Shown here in pieces: positions 9,477 through 18,970 of a stretch of DNA of 22,317 nt. Within the stretch, counting starts at the first letter, position 1, and each line of letters opens with the position of its first letter. Both the position numbers and the translations under genes were made by a program. The notes under the pieces are model-generated. The model did not search any database. It saw only the letters and a list, made by a program, of their open reading frames with translations, and had not been told where the DNA came from. The stretch comes from Paramacrobiotus richtersi (taxonomy: Eukaryota; Tardigrada; Eutardigrada; Parachela; Macrobiotidae): the NCBI GenBank assembly GCA_034698045.1, contig JAQGAU010000967.1:1-22317 (forward strand), read 5' to 3'.

Positions 9477-10181
9477 TGACTTGTAGTTTCATATGTTTCG
9501 CTGGCTATGCTGGGTGTTCGCGGCTGGAATTCGTAAATCAACGTTTATCATTGTTTTTGACTGACAAAGGACCAATACAGATGAGCGCGAAACCGAATTA
9601 TGCACGCAACATCCGGCTGTTGCGCAATGCATTGAGAAACTTTAAACGTAAACAGGTGTACCGAAATTTTCGTTTTGAAGCGATTTGTTTGAAACTTAGT
9701 TGGTAAATACAAATATGAATGAGAATTGTTTTGTACCAAAACCAGCCTTCAGACATTTTTTTTAAATGATTAAACGAATTTTGAAGCTGTTAAAATCGGT
9801 TTTAAAATTTAAGAAATATGTCTCAAGGCTGGTTTTGATTTAAACAATGGTACATCGTGCCGGACTTTGACCTTTCCTTTCAACGTTATTCTTTGTTTAG
9901 CAAGGACGAATACATTTTCGTAAAGGACTGCTGCATCGTACAGCCACAAAAAAATTGATGATGGACAATGTGGCATTGTCAAAACGGACTTCAATTCACC
10001 CATCAGAATTCTTGGGACAGTGCATTTCGCAACAGCCGGATGTTGCGCGCATAATTCGTTTTCGCCTATATTCTCACCTATATTGGTCCTTTGTCCATCA
10101 AAAACAATGATAAATGTTGATTTACGAATTCCAACCGCGCATACGCAAAATAGCCAGCGCGACATATGAAACTACAAGTCA
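9477..10181. mobile_element. Foldback-type inverted-repeat element, 705 bp
   Basis: Arms 9477-9633 and 10024-10181 are inverted copies. Both begin, reading inward, with TGACTTGTAGTTTCATATGT, and share TGGAATTCGTAAATCAAC, TTATCATTGTTTTTGA, GACAAAGGACCAATA and CGCAACATCCGGCTGTTGCG. Inspection suggests roughly 85% identity. The right arm has an extra tandem 12-bp unit (TATATTCTCACC type). An inner inverted pair, AAAACCAGCCTTCAGACAT at about 9738 and ATGTCTCAAGGCTGGTTTT at about 9818, lies around the centre. The flanks (GGGGAT and CTCGTC) show no obvious target duplication. No transposase is recognisable in the 118-codon minus-strand frame inside. The transcript would fold into a long hairpin. 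Confidence 0.7.
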
Positions 10182-11071
10182 CTCGTCTTCAGCAAGATAC
10201 AATTACTGCCACAACAATATTTCGATTTCGGTTTGCAAAAATGACTGTGGTTACAGTGCAAATGGCAGAAATGACCCTGTAACTCTGTTCATCACATATA
10301 CACAGTATGCAGTAACGTTGGGGCAAATGACAAACAGTTTCCTTACATGGTGTACGCTTATTGACAGTTCCACATCCATCGGTCTTCGACGCCGCAAAGA
10401 ACGCTGATAAAAAGTGGAGGAGATGCCATTCCAGCACTTGAACCATCGCTTGATGTAATGCCAGTAATGGTGATCCAGGGCATAACAAGTCCCAGGCAAA
10501 ACTATTGCGAGTGCCTGCTGACGCCTTATTCAAAGGAGTGAAAGCTAAAAAACGTTTAACAGTATGAAGTTAAAGCTTGTTTGGTATCTCGTCAGAATAT
10601 AATATATAATAATATATATTGTCAGTACACATATTATGTGTACTGGCAAGAGGTCGTCAGCTTTTATTTGTATGTTTTGTATATTATTAAGCGTTGCTGA
10701 GATGAGGCGCTGTTGGTTGGTTGGTTAGTTGCTAATATACAGCGTAATCCATGAAGCATCGTCGCTCACACCACATTCTAGCTATACAAAATATAATATT
10801 ACAATAGAAATTATTACAAAATATGTGATGCGTTGTTGTCCCGCTTGGACCTTAGTGAAACCAGTCGTTTGTTGCTTAGCAATTACTGTTAAGATAAAAA
10901 ATACTCTATTGATACTGTTTCCGGTCGCTAGCGCCTTGCTTTTCTTTGAAATATACGAGCGGAGTTATCGAGCAGAGCGCATATGGAATGGACTGCTCGA
11001 CCTCTTAAATTATGACTGAGGACGTCAAAAAGTAACTGTGAAGCTGAGATCCAGGCGCTTCTCGCGTGTTA
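10182..11071. other. Intergenic, AT-rich stretch and simple repeats
   Basis: Open frames on both strands between 10189 and 10533 and at 10729-11019 overlap each other and have no motif or start context. AT-rich TATAATATATAATAATATAT runs at about 10598-10620, and (GGTT)n occurs near 10712-10726. Nothing else is supported. Confidence 0.4.
10623..10645. repeat. Perfect 23-nt palindrome
   Basis: CAGTACACATA, one central T, then TATGTGTACTG form a perfect inverted repeat with 11-bp arms next to an AT-rich run. It could extrude as a cruciform or bind a dimeric protein. There is no nearby gene start to give it a role. Confidence 0.6.
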
Positions 11072-11184
11072 CGACACTTGGTCCCAAAGCGATTCGTCCG
11101 GCCAATTTGGCACCCGACGAATTGGTCCCAGGTCTAGGTTGGTCTCAAGGATACCTTGGCCCAAGGCACTTTGTTCCTGGCTAC
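11072..11184. repeat. Degenerate ~15-17-bp minisatellite, array 3
   Basis: Units begin near 11080, 11095, 11109, 11124, 11141, 11158 and 11173, as in TTGGTCCCAAAGC, TTGGCACCCGACG, TTGGTCCCAGG, TTGGTCTCAAGG, TTGGCCCAAGGCAC and TTGTTCCTGG. The core GGtcCcAaG corresponds to GGTACGAA of array 2 and is shared with a unit of array 4 (TGGTCCCAAGTGTCGC). The + frame 11038-11289 therefore reads as a false pentapeptide-like repeat. Confidence 0.6.
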
Positions 11185-12098
11185 AAAATTATCAAATTTT
11201 GCGGCTGCAGGATGCAGTTTTCTGTTACTTTCCTGACGTTTACTATTTATTGTAATTCTATAGCAAGGAACGAACAACAGGAGCCATGAGTCTTAACAAT
11301 ACTGTGACAGCCAAACAATGCCGAAAGTATTCAAGGAACAATTCTGTGACATCCATCGCCAGCTCCAACGGGCAGCTTTATTGAACACGTACAGTCATTA
11401 GTAGTCGAAAAGGGCGGGATATCCGCGGGTTCATAAAACGCACGTAAAAATGAAAAAGGGACCTTTTGCACAATTTGTGTGCCTGTAGATGACCGGTGGT
11501 CACGGCGCATCAGTGGCTGTGGCAAATAATGTGTATAAGGATCGAACCACTGGCTATTGGGCTCGCTCGTAACTCATCGTTTAGTCGCTACATAGTATTT
11601 GATCGACCGTCACGTTGTGAGAAGCCGCTTGGTTGTATGCACTAAATGCCGATGGTTTAAACACGTTTCGTGCATATGGTTCAGAACTTCAGACCTATAA
11701 CGAGCAATTTGGCATTTTTGTTGCATCTACATATCCTGCGAACATTTTTGTGTTGGTTTTGGTTAACTTTATTTTTTCAGGGTACGCTTAATGTTTTCAG
11801 TTTTTCCTAATGCTGCAGTTGTGTTCGCATAGATTTGCATTCGTCGATAAAACATGCTGCGCCCTTGACCCGCAACAGACTTACGAAAAGATGGTTAAAG
11901 TTGCGGCCCTTTGGAGAGAGACGTTTTTGTTACCTTTTTTCCCGAACGATATTGGTTGCATATTACTAATACTTTATGGTGCTTGTTCCTTTCAGCCCTG
12001 CATATCTTTCTCAGCTGTGTTTTGGGTGGGGTGCCCCTATAGTTCCGTTTGCTGGTGGCTATCAGTTTTTTACCTTGATACCACCCAAGCTGAGCGAA
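11185..12098. other. Intergenic, isolated acceptor-like sites only
   Basis: Two strong acceptor-like sequences occur on the + strand, TTTATTTTTTCAG ending near 11780 and TTGTTCCTTTCAG ending near 11998. An ATG-started frame (11810-12103, 97 codons) runs between and across them but shows no known motif and no matching donor, so I do not call a gene. This could be 5' intronic sequence of an unseen transcript. Confidence 0.3.
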
Positions 12099-12106
12099 TA
12101 TAAAAT
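12099..12106 (+). promoter_or_regulatory. TATA-like box
   Basis: GAATATAAAATACC gives TATAAAAT at 12099-12106. A GC-richer stretch follows with TCAG and, about 50 nt downstream, TGACTCAC, which resembles an AP-1 site. It could be an alternative promoter for the membrane-protein gene model downstream. The evidence is only motif and position. Confidence 0.3.
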
Positions 12107-12445
12107 ACCTCACGGTCAGAGCCGCAGCCAACAGAGAAAGTAACGCTGTGTAGTGTGTCAGTGACTCACGTCATTCATTATTTACGCGCGCGAGGCCGCT
12201 GTTTAAACGGTAACTCTTAACAATCGAATCTTGAAAGCGTTGAACACCGAATTACGATCTGGTCTGCGTCAATGTTGACTTCAACCACGAGCAACTAGAA
12301 CTATAAGAGACCACAAAGGTCACGCAAAACCGCAACCACTATCGACCACAACCGCGTCCGTTGTCGCCCCGTTTTAGATGCACTTCTGTTTTATGCTACA
12401 AACGTAGTCGACATGTCATAGTGTTCTTGCTGTACATCAGCACCT

Positions 12446-12453
12446 TATAAATA
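12446..12453 (+). promoter_or_regulatory. TATA box for the membrane-protein gene model
   Basis: CACCTTATAAATACAC contains TATAAATA at 12446-12453. Initiation about 30 nt later (near 12476) would give a ~136-nt leader free of ATG before the first ATG at 12612, which is consistent with a real 5' exon. Confidence 0.4.
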
Positions 12454-12611
12454 CACTGCAAACCAGAAACCGTTTGGATTTATCCAACCTATCCTGTTTG
12501 GATAATCCGTTTACCGTAAGGTTTGCCGGCCGATCTACGAGTTCAAAAACGTGTGGGTTCCAAGGAAACCGACAAATAGCAAAGGAACTGCGAAACAAGT
12601 ACAAGCCCACA

Positions 12612-13612
12612 ATGGTAAGGAGCATAGTAAAGTTGAAATTCAATGCTCAGTTTGCTTTTCGCACGACATATTAGTTTTGAAATACGGACACGCTGGAATA
12701 GGAGGAGAATGGGGGAGGTGTGTTGTAGGTGTACAACAGTAAGGACGCAACAGATCGTGTTCAGCGGCGGAGAACTGGATACGATAAGTGAAGCAGAGAC
12801 CACCTGTCGTGAAGCAAATGGAAAGCAGTTTTTCCAGAATCCTCGTCACTAGGATCTCGTGGCGTCAACCGGAGCTGTTTCTTGCATGTATGTATGTAAA
12901 TATTACGAAATTTGCTTTCCACCGCCAATACGTACTGTACTTCTACACAATTGCACATAAGAAATCAACTGGAACCAGAGAGCGCGCATGCAAAATTGTA
13001 ACACGTGGTTGAAAAAGCCATATCACTTTGCGCATGACGTGATGTGAATCATCTAATATAAACACCTTGCAAGCAAAAACTATGGCCCTAATAATTTGTC
13101 CGTTTTAAGGATTACTCGGATTTCCGTGACATTTGTTCCGTTGTATGCAACCTGAACCGCCGTAATCTGGTGTTTGGGCAATATCACTGCTCGATATCAC
13201 TCAGCAAGCCGGGATTACAGATATCTTCTTGGTTTGGAAGAATATTTCTACGTGTTATCCCATCCAAACTGTATCTTCCCTTTTCAAAAATGACTTTATA
13301 AGTTTCTACGGTACCGTGTTGGTCCTACTTTTGCACTCAGCTAGTGAGTCAGCCTTTAATACGAATACAACAAAATCCGTTGCGTCCAAGCCACCGGATG
13401 CGGTGCCATGCACGTGTGCCTACCCTTACGTTTGGCTATTTCTCTCACTCAATCTTTACATTGCTGTATGGGTAATGATCATTGGCATTCTTTTGATTCG
13501 CGTTGTATGCAATCAGTGGAAATTGGCGGACCAACAGAACAGACATCTTCTGCACAGGATTCATAGCGTTGAACAAAATTTGGATATCCAGCCCGCTATG
13601 CACGATGTTTAA
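12612..13612 (+). CDS. Small single-pass membrane protein, inferred two-exon gene
   Basis: The coding parts are inferred as 12612-12614 (ATG only) and 13205-13612, with an intron at 12615-13204. The donor is CACAATG|GTAAGG and the acceptor ATATCACTCAG|CAA. Both are phase 0, and the joined frame gives 136 residues. The second exon has no in-frame ATG before its membrane segment, so an upstream start exon is needed. Residues 35-47 are hydrophobic (FYGTVLVLLLHSA). Residues 77-99 form a convincing transmembrane helix (VWLFLSLNLYIAVWVMIIG...). A CTC pair lies just outside the helix, an NTT glycosylation site before it, and a ~35-residue charged tail rich in His, Gln and Arg after it. I recognise no family. 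The open frame and helix are seen; exon 1 is inference. Confidence 0.42.
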
Positions 13613-15996
13613 AGTGCGTTAATCAAAATACCTGTTATCCAGCCTAGCCAGCCCTTAGTTCTCGCCGCCCGGATGCTATATTCCCCCTGAAACTCTGCCG
13701 GATATGGTGACTTTTCTCAAGCACGTTACAGACAACATACCGTACTTTTGCGGCTCATCGACACGGACTGCTTCATGTGTGATTGGTGAAATATGTATAA
13801 TGACGACCTTTTGATTTAAAAAACCATTCCTCGATGTTGACTAACAGTACTATCGTGTACTTCATTCGCATGTTGCTTTGTCGGCTTAGTAGCTTACCAA
13901 CTATAATATCCCAAATTGTTTGTAAACGCCTTAACTATGCTTTCTACGTGATAAAAAAGATTAACTTCCGGTTAGGAAGTCTTTGCATGAACAATGTGAA
14001 GGGTATGATCGAATTGTCAACCTAACGATTCGTTATGCATGCTCTTAATTGGCCTCTACAACCAGGCGCTTAGCGATCGAAATAAATTAATCTGTACTTC
14101 GCTGTGGTCATTCTTCAGTTTATCCCTTGGCATCAGAACACGGTTACACATCCGGCTCTACTTATTATATCATATTTGTTTACCTTGAGTAGAAATTAAA
14201 CAAACACTCGATGTTGACTGGAGTAGAAAAACTGGCGCCATAAACCTCCAGATAACCTGATTTAATCAGTGAGCTGAAGAAAATTAAAGGGAAAATAATT
14301 TTTTGTCTGAAGTGAGCTTGCTCGATCCACTAGGGCACGGCTTTGTTCAGTCACGAAAAATGGGCTATCGGCGCGGCCTTCGGTGTTATTACCGCTCGCT
14401 CTGAAGTATCGCTGACTCCGAACGTGCACAGTGAAACTGGAACGGATCTGATGAGCAATTTGACTGGGCAAAAAACCATTCCTTGATGTTGAGAAACTCC
14501 GGCACAGACATTTAATGCGGTGATGGTTACCCATCCAAAAGCAGAATATGCTTTGTCGCATAATCGGAGAAAGTCAAACACATTAATCTTCTGTTCTTTC
14601 TGCTTTTGCAGAGAAACAGCAAGTGCGGCCTTGAAGGTACTGTAACTCAGTTTGTTCGTTCTCTCCTGCCTTCTACCAAAACATTAATAGTAATTGCCAT
14701 AGGAGCGGATGCAATGGGTTGTAGTACATGGTTACCGGTCAAACGGCGCCATGTCATAGTGTTGCTGCAACATAAAAAATGTGTCCTCTGTCCGCAAACA
14801 TAAGTACATACTGTACTTCTACATGAACCAATGTCGAAAAAAATGCCTGTTTTCCGGCGGCGATCTGACCGCGCGGTGAAACAAACTGACCAATCGGCCA
14901 AGCTTTGAACTGACCGCTCAGCGAAGTAGGGACGAGATGGCTGCGGTGGTATGTCTCGCGGCGAAAAGGTCACGGCGAAGTAGCCTGTCACGTTATTATT
15001 TATTAGCTCGTGACCACTGCGTTATCACAGTGTCCAAGCGGTTAGTGCGGCATATAAGATGTCGCTGACTGCTACTATGTTAAAACTGCTCATGTTATTT
15101 AGCTGACTGTCGCTGTAACTTGGTCCACATCTTCCTATCTTTCCCATGTGTTACCGTCTAAACACCGTCAAAATCTTTGTTTAGACCCAAGACTGAGCTA
15201 CAATATCCAGCAAAAAGCACGAACTGTGGCGTTAAGCTCCATCAGAGCCATGGGAACTCAGTCTTTAATAAAGACTGTTGTGTCCTTCTTCGTCCAAACT
15301 CCCAATCCCCTTCCGATTTGGTCCAGCACGGTAAGACCAGGTATGGGAACCGTAGACTGATTCGGGATTACGTACGCTGTTACTTAGTCCACATCATTCG
15401 TTTGTAATGTCAACCGCTATAAAGCACTGGTCGCCGGTACGTCTTAATTAATTTGCTTTGCATTTTCATGTCAGTCTGTTTCTTTATTGTAGTGGAACTA
15501 ATTACTTAGATAAATCTCATCCGAAAAGCGGTTATTAAAATGTTTTGTATTACTATGGAAGCAGCCTAAAAAGTATTAAGCAAGCACTATTTATTCAGGA
15601 ATAAACATGCCCTACTTCGTCGCACTCCATCCACACCCAGCCTTCACAAGTTGTACAAACCAACTGAACATCGATGTTTGCACACACATTATTTCTTTCT
15701 GTGTCCAATCAACCAAATCCGGATTTCTGTGTTGCTGAAGGTGTAACCGCACCGCGAAATACCTGTGTTCCTTCATGTCGGGTGACCTCCATTTTAACAA
15801 AGAAAAGCATCAAGTCTAAGCTACTCTTTTTTGCCTTTATAGCTCGTCCGTAATCTTTGTATCGTTCGACCGTTCGACTAGTGTAGTCGCGCTCTTTCTA
15901 GCCCGAAGTATATGGGAATAACGGGATATGAATTTCTTGACGTAAAAATATGTGAACATCATCAGCCAGCAGAAAATGAAACGTGAACGTCTTTAG
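13613..15996. other. Long intergenic stretch, no confident gene
   Basis: AATAAA at about 14082 could end the membrane-protein transcript. An excellent acceptor (TTCTTTCTGCTTTTGCAG, ending at about 14611) is followed by a short open segment reading RNSKCGLEG and a GTACTG. A donor-like CACG|GTAAGA lies at about 15329. Either could belong to missing 5' exons of the trypsin-like locus, but I cannot connect them. A GC-rich patch at 14855-14985 (GCGAAGTAG twice, GCGGTGGTATGTCTCGCGGCG) looks like a worn relative of the minisatellite family. No RNA gene was found. Confidence 0.35.
13817..14493. repeat. Short dispersed direct repeat pair
   Basis: AAAAAACCATTCCTCGATGTTGA-type sequence occurs at about 13819-13840 and, with one change, at about 14470-14491. 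A shorter relative, CTCGATGTTGACT, lies near 14208. Flanks are not alike, so this is either a short conserved motif or the remains of a repeat. Confidence 0.4.
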
Positions 15997-16361
15997 GTCG
16001 TCGGCATCAGTGCGGTTGCGCAGTCATCGACGAGCCGTGGGATATCACTGCAGGACACTGTTTCACGCGAATCGTTGAACGCAACGTAACTGCCAATCCC
16101 AAGCTGGCCGTGGTTGTTGGAACGCAGGGCTTGAAGAGCGGCAGGTTAAAGATTCTCTTCGATGTAGAGCGCATTATCCGCCACGAAGAATACATCAATT
16201 ACAGCTACAGGGGAATTTCGTACGATGTGGCACTGGTGAAACTGAAGGTTCCGCTGGTGTTCAAGGACAACCAAGCGTGTTTGCCGTCGCGCGTTAAATC
16301 AGGTTGCGCTGAACGGACGGGTCAAGTGCTTAACGACTGGATGGCGGCCTGTACTAACAAC
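15997..16361 (+). pseudogene. Trypsin-like serine protease exon, truncated
   Basis: An acceptor, AACGTCTTTAG, ends at 15996, and the phase-1 exon reads HQCGCAVIDEPWDITAGHC. This matches the S1 block around catalytic His57 (usual form CGGSLI...WVLTAAHC), with His at 16056-16058. YDVALVKL carries Asp102 at 16224-16226. The usual CLP follows (16279 region). No GDSGGP block with Ser195 exists downstream. Instead the sequence runs into a copy of the LRR gene. A possible donor (AAATCAG|GTTGCG, 16302/16303) leaves room for a missing exon. No signal peptide, activation site or propeptide was found upstream. The first Gly-Gly of CGG and the second Ala of TAAHC are changed. I judge it a fragment, though an intact exon of a gene with distant partners is possible. 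Confidence 0.62.
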
Positions 16362-17035
16362 GAATTCTCTAACGAGCTCTTCTGGGAAATTTGACGTAAC
16401 CGGCAAGAATCTCCTCCCTTTTGATTTCCGCCAGAAACCGGACCTCGTCAACGAAACCGACTCGACCTTCCTGGAGATCCGCTTTCTCAACGTTTCCTGG
16501 ACCACCTGTACGGCATGACCCGTGCTTTATTCTCCAACATAGTAGTAGTGATACCACTCAGTCTCAAAGCGATCAACATGACCTTCTGCATGCCCGACTT
16601 CGTCCCGCCACCCCAAATCAACCCGGACGTCTTGAGCACTGTTCCGCCCATTCAGACGTTCATTCACGCTCGAGGGAGTTTGAGGAACTGGATATTTGAC
16701 AGACTAATGCAGCTGGAACTTCTTTTGTGCCGTGTGGGATAGGAGGACACACGGGAATGGGGAGAATGGAAGTGGCCAACGAGAGTTTTATGGCTTAGGG
16801 TGCTCCATGATTATGTGGGTTATTTATCATAGTTTGCTTGCTGGATTACTCCAGTGAAATGCTGCGTTGAGAGATCTGATGCGATTGCACGTGAGCTTTG
16901 TTTTCATGAGAGTCCTATCCGATCGGTATTGTTACACATGACGGATTCACGCATTGTTTTGTTCCATGATTTCGGTGTTCAAAAAATTGCCAATGGCGAC
17001 TGCTGTGAGTGCTGTTCGCTTCTGTACTACGCTTG
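16362..17035 (+). pseudogene. Decayed, internally deleted copy of the LRR gene
   Basis: The sequence follows the LRR gene from the end of its intron (about 694) through its 5' exon region. Compare GACGTAACCGGCAAGAAT with GACCTAACCGGCAACAAC, and shared AACATGACCTTCTGCATGCC and GGATATTTGAC. It then jumps, at CAGCTGGAACTTCTTTTGTG near 16715, from about 1122 to about 1900 of the parent, losing ~780 bp of repeats. It resumes with the 3' coding end (TTATGTGGGTTATTTATCAT) and continues into the parental 3' UTR (GCTTTGTTTTCATGAGAG) to about 17035. Smaller deletions and frameshifts occur near 16450-16545. The acceptor AG of the parent corresponds to AA here. Because intron and UTR sequence are included, it arose by DNA duplication and not by retrocopying. 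Confidence 0.88.
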
Positions 17036-17369
17036 TTTGTTTTTTATTTGGCAGGGGCCCGGAAACAACGTTCTGTTGGTTAATTTATTAGAGGTAACAG
17101 TAGCACTATATGTACTATGAAACTCGTATTCACTGATAAATAACAGCAATCTCTAGCGAACTATGAGAATTGTAGGTTAGTCATTCATTTTCTCAGGTAG
17201 TACATAACCAACAAAATAGGCTTTGACCAGCAATGCTGACTGATAGGGTACAGCATCATATGGAACACGGGGAATATTCGTGATGCTCCGATGGGCAAGT
17301 AACCGCCGCTATCTGGCATACAAAAGCGCCGCTCAAGGGAGGCTATCGGAAGATTGTTTTAACATAACA
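17036..17369. other. Intergenic between LRR relic and MITE
   Basis: No frame, repeat or signal that I can support beyond the end of the LRR homology. Confidence 0.35.
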
Positions 17370-17373
17370 TAAT

Positions 17374-17849
17374 GGCTGCGTGCACGGGAAAACACGGGCC
17401 TTTCTACGTGCGCGGGTGGCCGCACGGGTTTTTATTGCGTGCATGGATTTCTACACGGATTTAGACTCCGTGCACGGGTTTATATTTTTTCGCTGCACTG
17501 GGTTGCAGATTTATCGCTGTCTCTTTAGACAGTATTGTCAATGGCTTTTGCCTAATTAAAGAGATTATGTTTTTTTATTCTTGAAAACATATATCTTGTG
17601 AACCAGAACACCTAATAATCTAGGAATGCCTATTAACAGCAAAGGTCTGATAAAATTCCCGTTCGTACCTTTCGTTTGCGGTCAGAAATTCGTTAGAAGT
17701 AACGAATTTAGCCCTGTGGTTCTGGCTTAGCAGCACGAGAACTGATAGTAAATCACACAGAACTGTCATATGTTTTCTAAATGTTTTTTAACTTCCAAAA
17801 ATCCCGTGCACCGAGCAAAGCCCGTGCTCCGAACCCGTGCACGCAGACC
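17374..17849. mobile_element. MITE-like DNA transposon, 476 bp, TAAT flanks
   Basis: The left end GGCTGCGTGCACGGG and right end CCCGTGCACGCAGACC are inverted matches apart from one inserted base. TAAT lies directly outside both ends (17370-17373 and 17850-17853), which fits a 4-bp target-site duplication. The GCACGGG motif recurs inside the left end at about 17383, 17393, 17411, 17423, 17441, 17454, 17473 and 17497 in varied form, and in reverse in three copies at 17806-17840. This subterminal array looks like repeated transposase-binding sites. The interior has no transposase, so it would be moved in trans. The superfamily is not clear; 4-bp duplications occur in Sola- and Ginger-type elements, among others. 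Confidence 0.68.
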
Positions 17850-17853
17850 TAAT

Positions 17854-18907
17854 ACCTATTTCGGTCAGTGTGCCGCCCCGGTTGCCCATGCATGCATGTA
17901 CAATTTTTCTAATAAACGGCATGCAGACTTCCTGTGTGTTTTGTACAGTACTTTGCAAGATTTATGTTTTTTATAAGACACTTTCCGGGCTTGTACAAGA
18001 CCTCCTCTTATTGGAAACGATTTATCCCAGTACCATACGTTTCTCATGACAACATCTTACGACACCGTTCCAGCAGCCAATTGTACAGTCTACGTATAGA
18101 TGCAAAATGCCTTTTACGACTTTTTAAGATACGTTAATTATTCCCGAATGCATAGACCACCATTTAGTGCCAAGCGTCATGATTCGTACAGGAGCAACAA
18201 CATTATGCAGCTTGATAGCGTTCTCTAACCTAATCCTTACGCTGTCTCTGATTTCCGGTTAACAAACTTACTGCACTTTGCCGGTACTTCCTGGGTGTGC
18301 ATCGATCGTAGCTCCAAAGTGCTACCAAGGCAGATATGCAGCATTCAAGCTTTGTATACGGTATCTGCCCTGGTGCTACAAATATCGCATTCAGGTTGAA
18401 AGTTTGAGCCGAGCAGATAGGACTGCCAGCAAACACGGCACTCAAACGCAAACTTGGATTAAATTACGAAGCTGCATTGCATGGCATGGTGCTCCGATAA
18501 CAAAAATGCAGCCTTTAGTGCGATTTGGTCCCTGCATATGTTGGCCTTTTTCTTGGATACACCTTGTCCCTGCAGTCAGCAGAAACCCGCTGTCTGCTAC
18601 GCAGCGACTCTTCTATGGAAGTATAGTTAAAGAATGTAAACTGCATCATGTACGGCTTTCTATGGATTCCGGTGCTATGAAATAGTAGATAGGATATGTA
18701 CTACGCTGTTCTGTGTTACGTTTCTCTAACGTACAGCGCCGCAAGAGTGTAGAAGTGCTGACAAAAGGCAAATGCACCGAAAGGAATGCTACTTGCCAGT
18801 TCGCCGGCTGTCAGTTGTTAACCAAACTCAGACAGCGCTGTTCACGATGTGTAGTCAAACGTGTTCGCACATATAACAACCAAAATGCCCAATCCCGCAT
18901 AGGTGGG
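17854..18907. other. Intergenic with one unsupported open frame
   Basis: The frame at 18278-18685 (135 codons, TTG start, Cys- and Trp-rich) has no ATG at its head, no recognisable domain, and an overlapping minus-strand frame of similar quality. I do not call it a gene. Nothing else is seen. Confidence 0.35.
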
Positions 18908-18970
18908 CACTGGGCCGAAATATCGCCGAGACTGGGATGAAATGTCGCTGGTCCCAAGTGTCGCGGCGCG
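18908..18970. repeat. Degenerate ~16-bp minisatellite, array 4
   Basis: Units ACTGGGCCGAAATATCGC, ACTGGGATGAAATGTCGC, TGGTCCCAAGTGTCGC and GGCGCGCC have GG starts near 18912, 18934, 18950 and 18965. The second unit matches array 2 and the third matches array 3, linking those two arrays into one family. Confidence 0.6.

Noticed and set aside
9809..10165. 118-codon minus-strand frame as a gene
   Set aside because: It spans the right arm and loop of the foldback element. The left arm, its inverted copy, does not keep the same frame, so there is no sign of coding constraint and no transposase motif.
10189..10533. 114-codon minus-strand frame (Cys-rich)
   Set aside because: No recognisable transposase or other domain; it overlaps equally good frames in other phases and has no promoter or splice support.
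11521..11560. tRNA B-box-like GGTTCGATCC on the minus strand
   Set aside because: No A box and no cloverleaf could be drawn upstream; the flanks do not pair as an acceptor stem.
15030..15075. tRNA-like text GTCCAAGCGGTTAGTGCGGC
   Set aside because: It resembles the A-box side of a tRNA, but no B box or acceptor-stem pairing follows at the required distance.
17770..18137. Overlapping 60-70-codon frames after the MITE
   Set aside because: They are short, overlap in several phases and partly lie in the transposon end; no start or domain evidence.
18278..18685. 135-codon + strand frame
   Set aside because: It begins at TTG, carries no motif, has odd composition and overlaps a minus-strand frame. 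I consider chance more likely, though it is the longest unexplained frame in the window.
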